Source: Psychromonas sp. SP041
GTDB lineage: Bacteria > Pseudomonadota > Gammaproteobacteria > Enterobacterales > Psychromonadaceae
DNA: 33,213 nt
NCBI RefSeq assembly: GCF_000470315.2
Contig: NZ_CBRF02000046.1
Coordinates: 1 to 33,213, forward strand
Direction of reading: 5' to 3'
Shown here piece after piece: positions 8,580 to 17,303 of the stretch; within the stretch, counting starts at the first letter, position 1, and every line of letters starts with the position of its first letter. Under the pieces are notes generated by a model. That model had not been told where the DNA came from, made no database searches, and was given only the letters and a program-made list of their open reading frames with translations. The position numbers were made by a program, and so were the translations under genes.

Positions 8580-9150
8580 AATTTCATATCAACACTTCTA
8601 AATAAATTAAATTATCTAAACTATAAAGACCTTGCCAATTAAGAGCTGGGGTCATGCGTTTTTTTAGTCTCGTGTACCGCTCCAAATTTCATATCAATAC
8701 TTCTAAATAAATTCAATTATCTAAACTATAAAGACCTTGCCAATTAAGAGCTGGGGTCATGCGTTTTTTTAGTCTCGTGTACCGCTCCAAATTTCATATC
8801 AACACTTCTAAATAAATTCAATTATCTAAACTATAAAGACCTTGCAAATTAAGAGCTGAGGTCATGCGTTTTTTTAGTCTCGTGTACCGCTCCAAATTTC
8901 CTATCGATACTTTTTCAAATTTCCTATCGATACTTTTTCAAGTTTCTAAACAAATTCAATTATCTAAATTATCAAAACCTTTCCAATTAAGAGCTGGAGT
9001 CATGTTTTTTTAGTCTCGTGTACCACTCCAAATTTCATATCAATACTTTTTTAACCTTCTAAATAAATTCAATTATCTAAATTATCAAGAGCTTGCCGAT
9101 TAAAAGTGGTATTCATGTTTTAGGTTCGAGCATACGATTTGGAGTTTCTC
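8580..9150 (+). repeat. Tandem tRNA-3'-end repeats after the tRNA-Gly array
   Basis: Three 105-bp units (8580-8684, 8685-8789, 8790-8894) are nearly identical. Each ends with the 19-nt tRNA 3' terminus and CCA and retains GACCTTGCCAATTAAGAGC from the anticodon region. A fourth unit (8895-9030) is 136 bp, with a 23-bp internal duplication and CACTCCA at its end. A fifth (9031 to about 9150) is heavily decayed. Degeneration rises with distance from the tRNA genes. The design resembles the repeat region behind the E. coli tyrT tRNA genes, where each unit also carries the tRNA 3' end. No clear terminator hairpin follows before the convergent gene ending at 9182. Confidence 0.85.
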
Positions 9151-9181
9151 TCTAATTAAATATGCTTCTTTTAAATCATCT

Positions 9182-9982
9182 TTATTTTTCTTTTGGTAAA
9201 GCAAAGGTGACTAATTGCGGGCTATGGTCTGAGGCAATGGTGGAGATACTTTGTGCTTTAATCAGCGTTAATCCTCGATAAAAAACATGATCTAAAGGCA
9301 GTCCGAATACGATCAGGCGCTTATCTTTAGTAAACTGTGTTTCATTAAAGCCTGCGTTTACTAATGTATCGATGATCTCCGTTGTACGGTCTTCACTCCA
9401 AGTATTAAAATCACCACTGATAAGAATAGGCCCTTTATGTTGCTTAATCAGCTGTAAGTAAGGGGTCACTTGTGCTTTTAATGGTTCGGCAGTAAAGGTG
9501 AAGTTCACCCCGTGTAAATTGATTAATAATAATGACTCTTTTGAATTAATGGGCGATGAGTTTCCAAGTATTGCATCAGCCATTGGGTAAATTGTTGCAA
9601 TGCCTGTCTTAGGTACCATCGTCCAAGGTTCTGGGTATCGAGTACCGCAAGCTTGTGAAGCTTGTACTCGACTAAATGTATTTACACCATAGCTTTCATC
9701 TTTATAGTTAAAAGCGATATTTTGAAAATATGTAAGTTGTTGTTGCTGACTGAAATCGATTAATGCTTGATCATATTTAGCTTCTTGTAATGTCATTAAA
9801 TCTGCTTGAGAAGCCCATTCATTTAATTTTGCAGACCATTGTGGGTTCTGTTGTTTATAAATATTCCAGTTTAATAATGAAAATGTATCCGGTAGGTAAT
9901 TATTTTTTTGATTTACCTGAATATCGGCTAATGCAGGACAAGTAGAGAAGTGATGTTTTTGCTGCTGATCTACCAATGTCAT
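9182..9982 (-). CDS. YafD-like endonuclease/exonuclease/phosphatase family protein
   Basis: The protein has the metal-dependent EEP fold shared by exonuclease III and DNase I: LNWNIYKQQ near the start, LMTLQEA with the metal-binding Glu, NLHGVNF, ISGDFNTWS with Asp and Asn, LDHVFYRG and the terminal ASDHSPQ. WNIYKQQ and the overall length match YafD-type proteins of E. coli, whose substrate is not established. I take the ATG at 9982 (266 codons); an in-frame TTG two codons upstream is also possible. The same frame stays open another 38 codons and encodes a membrane helix but has no ATG, GTG or TTG there, so the N-terminus is uncertain. It converges on the tRNA repeat tail. Confidence 0.8.
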   Translation of the reverse strand: MTLVDQQQKHHFSTCPALADIQVNQKNNYLPDTFSLLNWNIYKQQNPQWSAKLNEWASQADLMTLQEAKYDQALIDFSQQQQLTYFQNIAFNYKDESYGVNTFSRVQASQACGTRYPEPWTMVPKTGIATIYPMADAILGNSSPINSKESLLLINLHGVNFTFTAEPLKAQVTPYLQLIKQHKGPILISGDFNTWSEDRTTEIIDTLVNAGFNETQFTKDKRLIVFGLPLDHVFYRGLTLIKAQSISTIASDHSPQLVTFALPKEK

Positions 9983-10200
9983 TTTCAATGGACTTTGTGG
10001 TAAAAAGTGAGATAAAAACAGTATTGCTAAAAGTATTAACAGACTAAATAAAATGCTCTTTTTTAATCGTGATGAGGAAAGGTAGCGTTTGATGATGAAT
10101 TTCCTTAAGTGTTTTTATTTGGCAAAGTGCCTATCTGTTCGATAAATACCCGTCTATATTAATGAAATGTGATATTAATTCTCCTGACGTTATGTTGTTA

Positions 10201-10230
10201 TTGATAGCTACTGTCTATACAGGGTATATT
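10201..10230 (+). promoter_or_regulatory. Candidate promoter for ndk
   Basis: TTGATA (10201-10206) and TATATT (10225-10230) are 18 bp apart and end 33 nt before the ndk ATG. The match is moderate and based on sequence only. Confidence 0.4.
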
Positions 10231-10263
10231 GCACTTACGATTAACGTAATTCAAGGAGCTATT

Positions 10264-10698
10264 ATGCCATTAGAAAGAACACTTTCCATGATTAAACCCG
10301 ATGCTGTTAGTAAACAACTTACAGGCACTATTTTACAACGTTTTGAAAGTGCAAAGTTCACTATCGTTGCTGCAAAAATGATGCAGTTAACAAGAGAGCA
10401 AGCTGAAGGTTTTTATGCAGAGCATGAAGGTAGAGAATTTTATGAACCACTTGTTGAATTCATGACATCTGGACCTACTATGCTGTTAGTTTTACAAGGT
10501 GAGGATATTATTCCTGCATACCGTGAATTAATCGGTAAAACGGACCCAACTCAAGCTGCACCTGGTACTATCCGTGCTGACTTTGCAGAATCAACTCGTT
10601 ATAACGCGGTTCATGGTTCAGATAGTCCTGAATCTGCGGCTCGTGAGATTGCTTACTTTTTTGTAGATGACGAAATTTGTGCACCTGCAGTAAGCTAA
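10264..10698 (+). CDS. ndk: Nucleoside diphosphate kinase
   Basis: The 144-residue enzyme balances nucleoside triphosphate pools by transferring the gamma-phosphate from ATP through a phosphohistidine. K11 (MIKPDAV) and the active-site H117 (NAVHGSDS) are present and numbering matches E. coli Ndk. The open frame extends upstream to 10162, but the ATG at 10264 is preceded by AAGGAGCT at an ideal distance and gives the conserved N-terminus [15 protein letters not shown], so the longer form is rejected. It stands 58 nt before pilD on the same strand. Confidence 0.96.
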   Translation: MPLERTLSMIKPDAVSKQLTGTILQRFESAKFTIVAAKMMQLTREQAEGFYAEHEGREFYEPLVEFMTSGPTMLLVLQGEDIIPAYRELIGKTDPTQAAPGTIRADFAESTRYNAVHGSDSPESAAREIAYFFVDDEICAPAVS

Positions 10699-10756
10699 TC
10701 AATATTATTAATAAAAATAAATACCCCAAGTAACTCATTAAGAAGTAAAGGCAATT

Positions 10757-11629
10757 ATGAATGAAGTGATCATGTTGATGGAGCAAGTCCCATCTTTTTA
10801 TTTTGGTCTGGTTTTAGTATTAGGCTTATTGGTTGGTTCATTTTTAAATGTCGTGATTTATCGTTTACCGGTAATGATGCAAAGAAGTTGGGAAGCTGAA
10901 TGTGCTGAATGTTTCCCCGATGCGAATATTAAGGTCGATGAATCTACTTTTAACTTAGTTTTACCTCGATCTCGCTGTCCTAAATGCAGCCATTTAATTG
11001 GTTCATTGGAAAATATTCCATTAGTGAGTTGGTTACTGCAAAAAGGTCGCTGTAAACATTGTGACTGTAAAATCCCTGCTCGTTATCCAAGTATAGAACT
11101 GCTGACTGGATTGATGTCATTAGCGGTTGCTTACATTATTCCTTTTGGATGGCCTGTCTTTTTTGCATTAATTTTTACTTGGGTACTGATCAGCCTAACC
11201 TTTATTGATTTTGATACCATGCTATTGCCGGATCAGTTGACGTTACCGTTAATGTGGTTAGGTTTATTAATTAACATGTCAGGGACCTTTATTGGTTTGC
11301 AAGATGCTGTTTTAGGTGCTGTTTTTGGTTATTTAACATTGTGGTCTATTTACTGGGCCTTTAAGTTATTAACAGGCAAAGAGGGCATGGGATACGGTGA
11401 TTTTAAATTACTGGCAGCACTTGGTGCTTGGTTTGGATGGCAAGCTTTACCACTCATTATCATCTTATCTTCATTCGCTGGTGCAATCATTGGTATTGCA
11501 GTGATTGTTGCATCAAAAGATAAACAAAGCAGACCTTTACCGTTTGGTCCTTATTTAGCGATCGCCGGTTGGATTTATTTAGTTTATGGCGTTGAATTAA
11601 CCACGTTATATTACTCATTTATTTTGTAA
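10757..11629 (+). CDS. pilD: Type IV prepilin peptidase / N-methyltransferase
   Basis: This 290-residue inner-membrane aspartyl protease (family A24A) cleaves the leader of type IV pilins and type II secretion pseudopilins and methylates the new N-terminus. The cytoplasmic loop has the four-cysteine motif C74-x2-C77...C99-x2-C102. The catalytic aspartates lie in DFDTMLLPDQLTLP and GYGDFKLLAALGAW. About eight membrane segments fill the rest. AAAGG precedes the ATG. pilD usually sits next to pilB/pilC/coaE; here it stands between ndk and tadA without other pilus genes. Confidence 0.93.
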   Translation: MNEVIMLMEQVPSFYFGLVLVLGLLVGSFLNVVIYRLPVMMQRSWEAECAECFPDANIKVDESTFNLVLPRSRCPKCSHLIGSLENIPLVSWLLQKGRCKHCDCKIPARYPSIELLTGLMSLAVAYIIPFGWPVFFALIFTWVLISLTFIDFDTMLLPDQLTLPLMWLGLLINMSGTFIGLQDAVLGAVFGYLTLWSIYWAFKLLTGKEGMGYGDFKLLAALGAWFGWQALPLIIILSSFAGAIIGIAVIVASKDKQSRPLPFGPYLAIAGWIYLVYGVELTTLYYSFIL

Positions 11630-11707
11630 ACTAGGTGTTTTGAAGTGATGTTCTCTTTGCATACGGGTAATACTGAACCAAATGAATAAAGTATATGAGT
11701 CAAGGTA

Positions 11708-12244
11708 ATGAATGATAAAAGCAGTGTGGCAGCATCAACCGACCATTATACAGATCAAGATTGGATGCAATATGCTTTAGCACTTGCTGATAAAGCTGAG
11801 GCCGTTGGTGAAATCCCTGTGGGCGCTGTTTTAGTCAAAGATAATCAAGTGGTTGGTGAAGGCTGGAATCTCTCTATATTAGAGCACAATGCTTGTGCTC
11901 ATGCGGAAATTATTGCAATAGGTAATGCAGGTAAAGCACTGCAAAACTACCGTCTTATTGATTGTACTTTATATGTGACTTTAGAGCCTTGCCCAATGTG
12001 CGCAGGAGCAATCGTTCATGCTCGCATTAAACGTTTAGTATATGGTGCTGGCGACTATAAAACAGGCGCTGCAGGCAGTGTATTTAATTTAGTCTGCCAT
12101 GATAATTTGAACCATCAAGTCGACGTGACATCTGGTATTTACGATGAGCAATGTGCTAATAAAATAAGTGATTTTTTTAAACGTCGCCGTAAAGAAAAAA
12201 AAGCCCTTAAAAAGGTAAGCCAAGGAGAAAAAGAAAATGTCTAG
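11708..12244 (+). CDS. tadA: tRNA-specific adenosine deaminase
   Basis: The 178-residue zinc enzyme converts adenosine 34 of tRNA-Arg(ACG) to inosine. Zinc ligands and the catalytic Glu are in HAE (65-67) and PCPMC (C95, C98). The region YRLIDCTLYVTLEPCPMCAG is typical of TadA. A lysine/arginine-rich tail (KRRRKEKKALKK) follows. AAGG just before the ATG supports the start. Its last 8 nt overlap a 56-codon ORF, suggesting translational coupling. Confidence 0.95.
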   Translation: MNDKSSVAASTDHYTDQDWMQYALALADKAEAVGEIPVGAVLVKDNQVVGEGWNLSILEHNACAHAEIIAIGNAGKALQNYRLIDCTLYVTLEPCPMCAGAIVHARIKRLVYGAGDYKTGAAGSVFNLVCHDNLNHQVDVTSGIYDEQCANKISDFFKRRRKEKKALKKVSQGEKENV

Positions 12245-12407
12245 CAAAGTCATTAATTTTGAAATTGAAAAAGAAACTAAAAATAGTGTTCGTTATAAGG
12301 AAGTACCTGAAGAGGGTACCGCTCCAATCGTGGGTAGTTTGTACGTGCAAAAATGGTTTGCAGGTAATAGTAAGAATATTCAAGTGACTATTGAAAAGAA
12401 AGACTAA
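12237..12407 (+). CDS. Small conserved-looking protein, 56 residues, overlapping tadA
   Basis: The ATG lies inside the tadA stop region (8-nt overlap in another frame) and is preceded by AGGAG with 9-nt spacing, located in the tadA coding end. The protein begins MSSKVINFEIEKETK and ends NIQVTIEKKD: soluble, charged, with a beta-rich pattern and no cysteines or membrane segment. It looks like a genuine compact domain with a hydrophobic core (SLYVQKWFAG), but I cannot assign a family or function with confidence. The overlap and good ribosome site are the main evidence that it is translated. Confidence 0.75.
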   Translation: MSSKVINFEIEKETKNSVRYKEVPEEGTAPIVGSLYVQKWFAGNSKNIQVTIEKKD

Positions 12408-12477
12408 CTTAAAGTCATTCTTTTCATTTTATTTAGCTATTTTTAATGCGGCAGGTTCAACTCTGAAGTGCTGTCTA

Positions 12478-12519
12478 GCTATTCTTAGTTCTATTTATCT
12501 ATTCTTAGCTCTATTTATC
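12478..12519. repeat. Two 20-bp direct repeats
   Basis: CTATTCTTAGTTCTATTTAT is followed directly by a copy with one change (T to C at the eleventh base), in the short space between the convergent 56-codon ORF and the GGDEF-EAL gene. No function is evident. Confidence 0.7.
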
Positions 12520-12534
12520 TATACGTACCGATGT

Positions 12535-14439
12535 TTAGTTTAATAAGCTTTTAGGATTGTTTCTAGTAAAGCTAGCAATATTGCTTGTCGACAAATTTAT
12601 AAACTCTTTTTCTGGAATAACCTTAGACCAATGGTACCCTTGGCCACTATCGCATTGTAATGCTTTTAATAGGTTCGCCACTTCCTCGCTTTCAACCCCT
12701 TCGGCAACCGTCCGTAAAGAGAGACCTTTTGCCATCTGAATGATTGCTGTCACCAACGCTTTATTTTTAGGGTTATGTTCAATATCTTTGACAAAGGTTC
12801 TATCAATTTTAAGCACTTCGATTTCAAATTCTTGTAGATAGCTTAAGTTTGAATATCCCGTCCCAAAATCGTCAATAGAGAAACTAACACCAAGATCACT
12901 TAAGTATGTAACGGTTTGTTTTAGTTCGACTGAGTTATCAATGAGTAATGACTCTGTCATTTCAAGTTCTAAGTGCTTTGCCGGTAAATTGCTATTTTTA
13001 AGTGCTGAATGGACCGTTTGAGCAAAGTTATTACGTTTTAATTGCTGAGAAGAAACATTTACCGCAATGGAAAATTCACTAAAGCCAAGTTCAATAAATG
13101 ATTTACAAGACGTACATGCGGATTGTAAAACCCACTCGCCAATTTCTACAATCAATCCTGATTTTTCTGCTTGAGGAATGAATGAGTCAGGAAAAATTAA
13201 GCCTTTTTTAGGGTGATTCCAGCGAATTAAGGCTTCAGCCCCTATTATTTTTTGTGTTAATAAGTCTATTTGAGGTTGAAAGTAGAGTTCGAACTCTCCT
13301 TCTTTTAACGCATTTCTTAAGTCAGTTACAACCGCAATATAGTTATGCCCTTGACGATCCATGTAAGTATTAAAAAAATGAAAGCTATTGCCTCCGATTG
13401 ATTTTGAATGGTACATGGCAGTATCTGCATTTTGAATTAACGCATCGAAATCGTCGCCATCATTTGGAAAGACGGATATACCAATAGAACAAGTGCAGAA
13501 TAGTTCATTGTTTTGATATCGAAACGGTGCTCTTATTGCCTTAATAATATTAAGGGCTATTTGAGAAATAATTTCCTCATCTTTTGCTGATTGAAGAATA
13601 ATGACAAATTCATCTCCTGCAAAGCGACATAAAAAATCCTCACCTTGCATCTCATTACTAAGCCTGTTGGATAACTCTTTCAGTAACTCATCGCCTGCTT
13701 TATGCCCTAAGCCATCATTTACTTGTTTGAAGTTATCTATATCGATAAACATTAAACATACTTTTGTTTGCTTAATGTGTTCTTTTGATATCGATTTTTT
13801 AAAAATACTATGAGCCATCATCCTGTTAGGGAGGCCTGTTAAAATGTCATGATGTATTAGCTTCTCAATCTTCCTTTTTGATGCAAGAGCTTGTATGTGC
13901 TCATCGAATAGTTGATTCCACAACACATGAAAGTCAGAATAAACCATCCAAGAAATATAACTCACTAAGGAAATTATTAACAAAGTCGTTATTGAACTGT
14001 CTATATAATTTGTATCTATTTCATTGATATACCAGCCTTGATAGTTACTCAGTGTATTTAATAAAACAGATAACCCCATAAAAACGATTAACGTTATGAA
14101 TAAGCTCTTATTTCCAACCATTGAGGCCACTATTAAAATGCATGGATAGGCTAATAATATTGGGTCATAAATACCACCATGAGACCACATAAAAAAAGTC
14201 GCAAAAATAGTCATGATAGATAGCGCGAACGTAGCGGCAAATTGTACTTTTTGTTGTTTAGCTAAAACATAAACGAGGACTAAGCTAATATTAGTCAGTG
14301 TAATTAGAAAAGTATGAAAGTATTCCCCTGCGTATATTTTTTGAATGGATGATAAAAATAAAACGAACTCGACTGCCCAGAGTATCTGAATAAGTCGTTT
14401 AGCTTTAATGTTTGAATGTAAGACTTTATTTTTTATCAT
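12535..14439 (-). CDS. Membrane GGDEF-EAL protein, both catalytic motifs intact
   Basis: The 634-residue protein has an N-terminal sensor of about six membrane helices (15-168), a GGDEF domain (about 195-355) with AGDEF at 274-278 and intact metal-binding FIDIDNF, and an EAL domain (about 372-615). EAL is at 402-404, with NVSS at 461-464, DDFGTGYS at 523-530, LKIDRTFV and EGVES all present. The family makes (GGDEF) and breaks (EAL) cyclic-di-GMP. The EAL part has every residue expected of an active phosphodiesterase; the GGDEF may be active or regulatory, and no RxxD inhibitory site precedes AGDEF. It probably controls motility or adhesion in response to a membrane signal. No ribosome site is clear before the ATG. 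Confidence 0.9.
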   Translation of the reverse strand: MIKNKVLHSNIKAKRLIQILWAVEFVLFLSSIQKIYAGEYFHTFLITLTNISLVLVYVLAKQQKVQFAATFALSIMTIFATFFMWSHGGIYDPILLAYPCILIVASMVGNKSLFITLIVFMGLSVLLNTLSNYQGWYINEIDTNYIDSSITTLLIISLVSYISWMVYSDFHVLWNQLFDEHIQALASKRKIEKLIHHDILTGLPNRMMAHSIFKKSISKEHIKQTKVCLMFIDIDNFKQVNDGLGHKAGDELLKELSNRLSNEMQGEDFLCRFAGDEFVIILQSAKDEEIISQIALNIIKAIRAPFRYQNNELFCTCSIGISVFPNDGDDFDALIQNADTAMYHSKSIGGNSFHFFNTYMDRQGHNYIAVVTDLRNALKEGEFELYFQPQIDLLTQKIIGAEALIRWNHPKKGLIFPDSFIPQAEKSGLIVEIGEWVLQSACTSCKSFIELGFSEFSIAVNVSSQQLKRNNFAQTVHSALKNSNLPAKHLELEMTESLLIDNSVELKQTVTYLSDLGVSFSIDDFGTGYSNLSYLQEFEIEVLKIDRTFVKDIEHNPKNKALVTAIIQMAKGLSLRTVAEGVESEEVANLLKALQCDSGQGYHWSKVIPEKEFINLSTSNIASFTRNNPKSLLN

Positions 14440-15067
14440 ATTGGATACGTCTTTTAAAATGGCTAGAGAATTCTTATATTATCTTTGAACATTCTGTTTA
14501 TACCGTGGTGTAATATATTCGCTTAGTCGCAATAGAGATGATCTATTAATGAAAGAATATTTATACCGACACTAATATTTATATGTTTATTTGATTTTTA
14601 TCGCAAATATTAAGTGCTTAAATGGGGTTTAATTTATATTTGTAGTGTTTTCTTTTGATATTTAACTATTTCTATTTATATATCAATAGTTAAATGGGAT
14701 AACGATAAGGCTTAATAAGTGTGAAGTGTAGGTTATTAATAGTCAGTTTTCTTCTTTTTATTGGATCTGCATGTTCTATTTTTTTGCGTTATTTATTTTC
14801 TAGATAAAAGTGTTAAGACCTTTGCGGGTGATTTATTAAGCCTTGTATTTTAAGCATCGTTTATTAATTATTATGACGAGAAACCATTTATTTATGATGC
14901 CGAATAATATCGTTCAATGTCTAACAGTGTTATAGATAATAGGGTAAGAGGAGTGACAGTTGATTTTATCTTTAACCGTAACTGTTGTAAGCGTTATTCT
15001 CGCTGCTAAAAACCCTTACAATCGTTACGATTCTTTATCATCGGTTGTTAATGTAGAGCACTACTTA
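14440..15067. other. Gene-free 628 bp between GGDEF-EAL and transporter genes
   Basis: This AT-rich stretch has no ORF of useful length. One imperfect hairpin (14977-14991 with 15015-15029, interrupted by a 2x2 mismatch) lies about 40 nt past the transporter stop; no T run follows, so its role as terminator is uncertain. The right part should contain the GGDEF-EAL promoter, but I cannot place it. Confidence 0.5.
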
Positions 15068-15961
15068 TTATTGGTCGCTCTCTTTAAGCTTTTTACGTTC
15101 GAAGTAAGTACTGAGTAATGAACCAATTAATGATGTTGCAATGATTAATGCCATGAGTAGGTATTGGTTAAGTGTAAATTGATCACCCACTAATAATAGC
15201 CCCATTAAAATTCCTGCTACAGGATTACTGATACCCGCAAAAGTAAATTCTACAACGGTCATTCGGGTCATTAACCAAACATATAAACCATAAGCTAGCA
15301 TTGTATTAAGCAGTACTAACCAAATTAACCCCATTGCATTGAGTGAGGTAAAGTTCTGTAATACTGACAAATATTGAGCCGGTGCAGATAGTGCGTGAGC
15401 AAAGGCAATAATAGTTAATATGCTACCACCGATAATTAACTGCCAGCAAAGTACTGACCACCAATGCATTTTTCCTTTTAAGCCTTGAATAATATTACTG
15501 CCAATCACAATACTGGCTAGTGCAGCAATCATGGCAATTAGACCGACGGGATTAAGTGTTAAATTCAAAGGATCAAATAAAAGCCAGGCTAATGTAATTA
15601 ACGTCATACCTGATATGAACTGTATTTTGCTTGGTTTCTTTTTATGTAATAGCCAGTAATAAAACATGGCAAAAACGGGCAGCGAAACCATTCCTACACC
15701 TGATATAGCAGAAGGTAGGGTTTGCGCCATAATAAATAATAAGCCAAAAAAGAGTGCAATATTAATCGACCCTAAACGAACTAAAATAGGCCAATACTTT
15801 GCTTCAGGCATACTCGGTTTAAATGCAAGTAATAATAAACCAGCAGGTAAAGCGCGTATCGCACCCAATAATAATGGGGGCCAACCCGGCAGAGAATATT
15901 GTGTGACAGCGTAGGTTGTACCCCATAAAAAAGCGGCCAACATAGCCAACATAACATTCAT
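15068..15961 (-). CDS. EamA/DMT-family transporter
   Basis: The 297-residue protein is almost entirely hydrophobic with about ten membrane helices arranged as two EamA repeats (about 1-135 and 140-290). It opens with the typical first helix MLAAFLWGTTYAVTQYSLPG and has a conserved Pro-rich turn (GISNPVAGILMGLLLVGDQ) near the ninth helix. Members of this drug/metabolite transporter superfamily export amino acids, nucleosides or other small molecules; the substrate cannot be read from sequence. The gene is isolated, with 427 nt upstream and 628 nt downstream free of genes. Confidence 0.85.
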   Translation of the reverse strand: MNVMLAMLAAFLWGTTYAVTQYSLPGWPPLLLGAIRALPAGLLLLAFKPSMPEAKYWPILVRLGSINIALFFGLLFIMAQTLPSAISGVGMVSLPVFAMFYYWLLHKKKPSKIQFISGMTLITLAWLLFDPLNLTLNPVGLIAMIAALASIVIGSNIIQGLKGKMHWWSVLCWQLIIGGSILTIIAFAHALSAPAQYLSVLQNFTSLNAMGLIWLVLLNTMLAYGLYVWLMTRMTVVEFTFAGISNPVAGILMGLLLVGDQFTLNQYLLMALIIATSLIGSLLSTYFERKKLKESDQ

Positions 15962-16388
15962 AATTAATTACTCATTACATAAAAGGGTGTGCACTCTGCC
16001 TTTGTTTGTTTCTTTTGTACAGTTACTTTGTATAAAGATATTTTTATTTTTTAAGTTCCATGTCTACTTTTCTTTTTATTTTATAAATATGTCGGTTATT
16101 TCAAAGGAGAATGGTTAAATAAAATAAGCTGATAAAACAGGTATTAAGAAAGAAAAGTAAGCAGTTAAAGTAAAAAAATAAGGGATAGGTTAAGCGGGAA
16201 GTTAAGGTTTTAATCAAAAGTAAGTAAAGAGCTAAGCAGTTATTTACAGGGGCTAAGTCAGCGATTAGAAAGTTTAATCTATTAGTTTTAAGTCATCATT
16301 CTTTAATGAATAATTTAAAATGGAACGAATCACAGGTAAAGATTCACTCCCTTACCTGCTATTGGTTTAACAATAGTTCATCATTAAT
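15962..16388. other. Gene-free 427 bp upstream of the transporter
   Basis: The stretch is AT-rich and purine-rich in its right half. I see no ORF, no convincing hairpin terminator for the CBS gene and no recognisable operator. It should include the transporter promoter near 15962-16060. Confidence 0.4.
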
Positions 16389-16802
16389 TTACTGAGCTTT
16401 TGAACAAAGCGATAAATTTTTCTGTAAATGTACCAACAGGTCGGTACGTCTTAAAATAGCTATTAATTTATCGTCTTTAACAACGGGGAAAAAGTTCTCT
16501 GTTTGCTTTTGAGTATTGATTGCCACTTCAGATAAATCTTCGTCTTCATTTAAAAACATAAATTCTTCTGTCATAACGTCATTTACTGTTACTGGTTTAT
16601 CACAATGGTAAGCGCTAATTAACAACGCTTTTTGACAGTCGATAAGTGACACCATACCAATAAGTTTTTTATTATTATTAACAACAGGTAATTGAGCTTG
16701 TTGGCTTGTGACTATGATATGAATTATTTCTGTTAATGGCGTTTTACATTGAATTGTTATTGGTTGTTTACGCATGATTTGTTTAACTGTTTGTTGGCTC
16801 AT
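16389..16802 (-). CDS. Stand-alone CBS-domain pair protein
   Basis: The 137-residue cytoplasmic protein consists of two CBS motifs (about 8-62 and 73-128), seen in VKQIMRKQPITIQCKTPLTE, LPVVNNNKKLIGMVSLIDC, VNDVMTEEFMFLNEDEDLSE and FFPVVKDDKLIAILRRTDLL. Such pairs bind adenine nucleotides such as AMP, ATP or SAM and usually regulate a partner. AAGG lies upstream of the ATG. No partner is adjacent: the nearest genes are a transporter and mltF, both across long gaps. Confidence 0.85.
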   Translation of the reverse strand: MSQQTVKQIMRKQPITIQCKTPLTEIIHIIVTSQQAQLPVVNNNKKLIGMVSLIDCQKALLISAYHCDKPVTVNDVMTEEFMFLNEDEDLSEVAINTQKQTENFFPVVKDDKLIAILRRTDLLVHLQKNLSLCSKAQ

Positions 16803-17303
16803 ATTCTTACCTTGATCATATTGTTTGGTTTATGAGGTAATAATATTTCAAAAGTTAAAATAGGTAAAGTCGATTGTATTTATCAAGTTGATAGGTTTTA
16901 TGTTTTCTATTTAGTAAGTTTGGTGGGTTTGATAGGGGGAATTGGATTGATTAGATTAATTGGCTGCTTTAATTGCATTCATTCAATGGAGAGTGTTTGA
17001 GGTTAATTTTTACTGTTACCTTACTTACTAGCTTATTACTAGCTTATTACTATCTTACTTTCATTTTGTTGGCCGTGTTATTGACTGTTTGCTTACTGTT
17101 TATTTAGTGTTTATTTAGTGTTTTTTACTTTATTCGTTTCGGTCTTTATTCAGTTATCTCTATTTGCACAGTTATAGGCTGTAATGCGTACAAATAGAGA
17201 TACTTTATGAGTCACGAACTTTATTTATCTTACGATTTGTTTTTACTCCGATTGTTTTTTATTTACCGGTGCTGATTGATTTTTCAGCAACGGATTTTTG
17301 TTC
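16803..17303. other. Gene-free 501 bp between CBS gene and mltF
   Basis: It holds short direct repeats (TTACTAGCTTA twice near 17030-17050; TATTTAGTGTT twice near 17100-17120) and one strong hairpin listed separately. The left end contains the CBS-gene ribosome site and presumably its promoter. No ORF is supported. Confidence 0.5.
17156..17201. other. Perfect 11-bp stem hairpin downstream of mltF
   Basis: ATCTCTATTTG (17156-17166) is the exact complement of CAAATAGAGAT (17191-17201), with a further ACAG/CTGT pairing inside the 24-nt loop. It lies about 100 nt past the mltF stop. No T run follows on either strand, so it is not a canonical terminator; an mRNA 3'-end stabiliser or a small RNA are options. 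Confidence 0.5.

Noticed and set aside
8580-9030. Regular repeats suggestive of a CRISPR array
   Set aside because: Units are 105 bp, the conserved part is a tRNA 3' end, spacers are also repeated, and there are no cas genes.
10162-10263. N-terminal extension of ndk by 34 codons
   Set aside because: The ATG at 10264 has an excellent AAGGAGCT site and restores the conserved N-terminus and H117 numbering; the extension overlaps the probable promoter.
12535-14439. Degenerate GGDEF because the motif reads AGDEF
   Set aside because: A in the first position is tolerated in active cyclases and the other residues are intact, so it is not called inactive.
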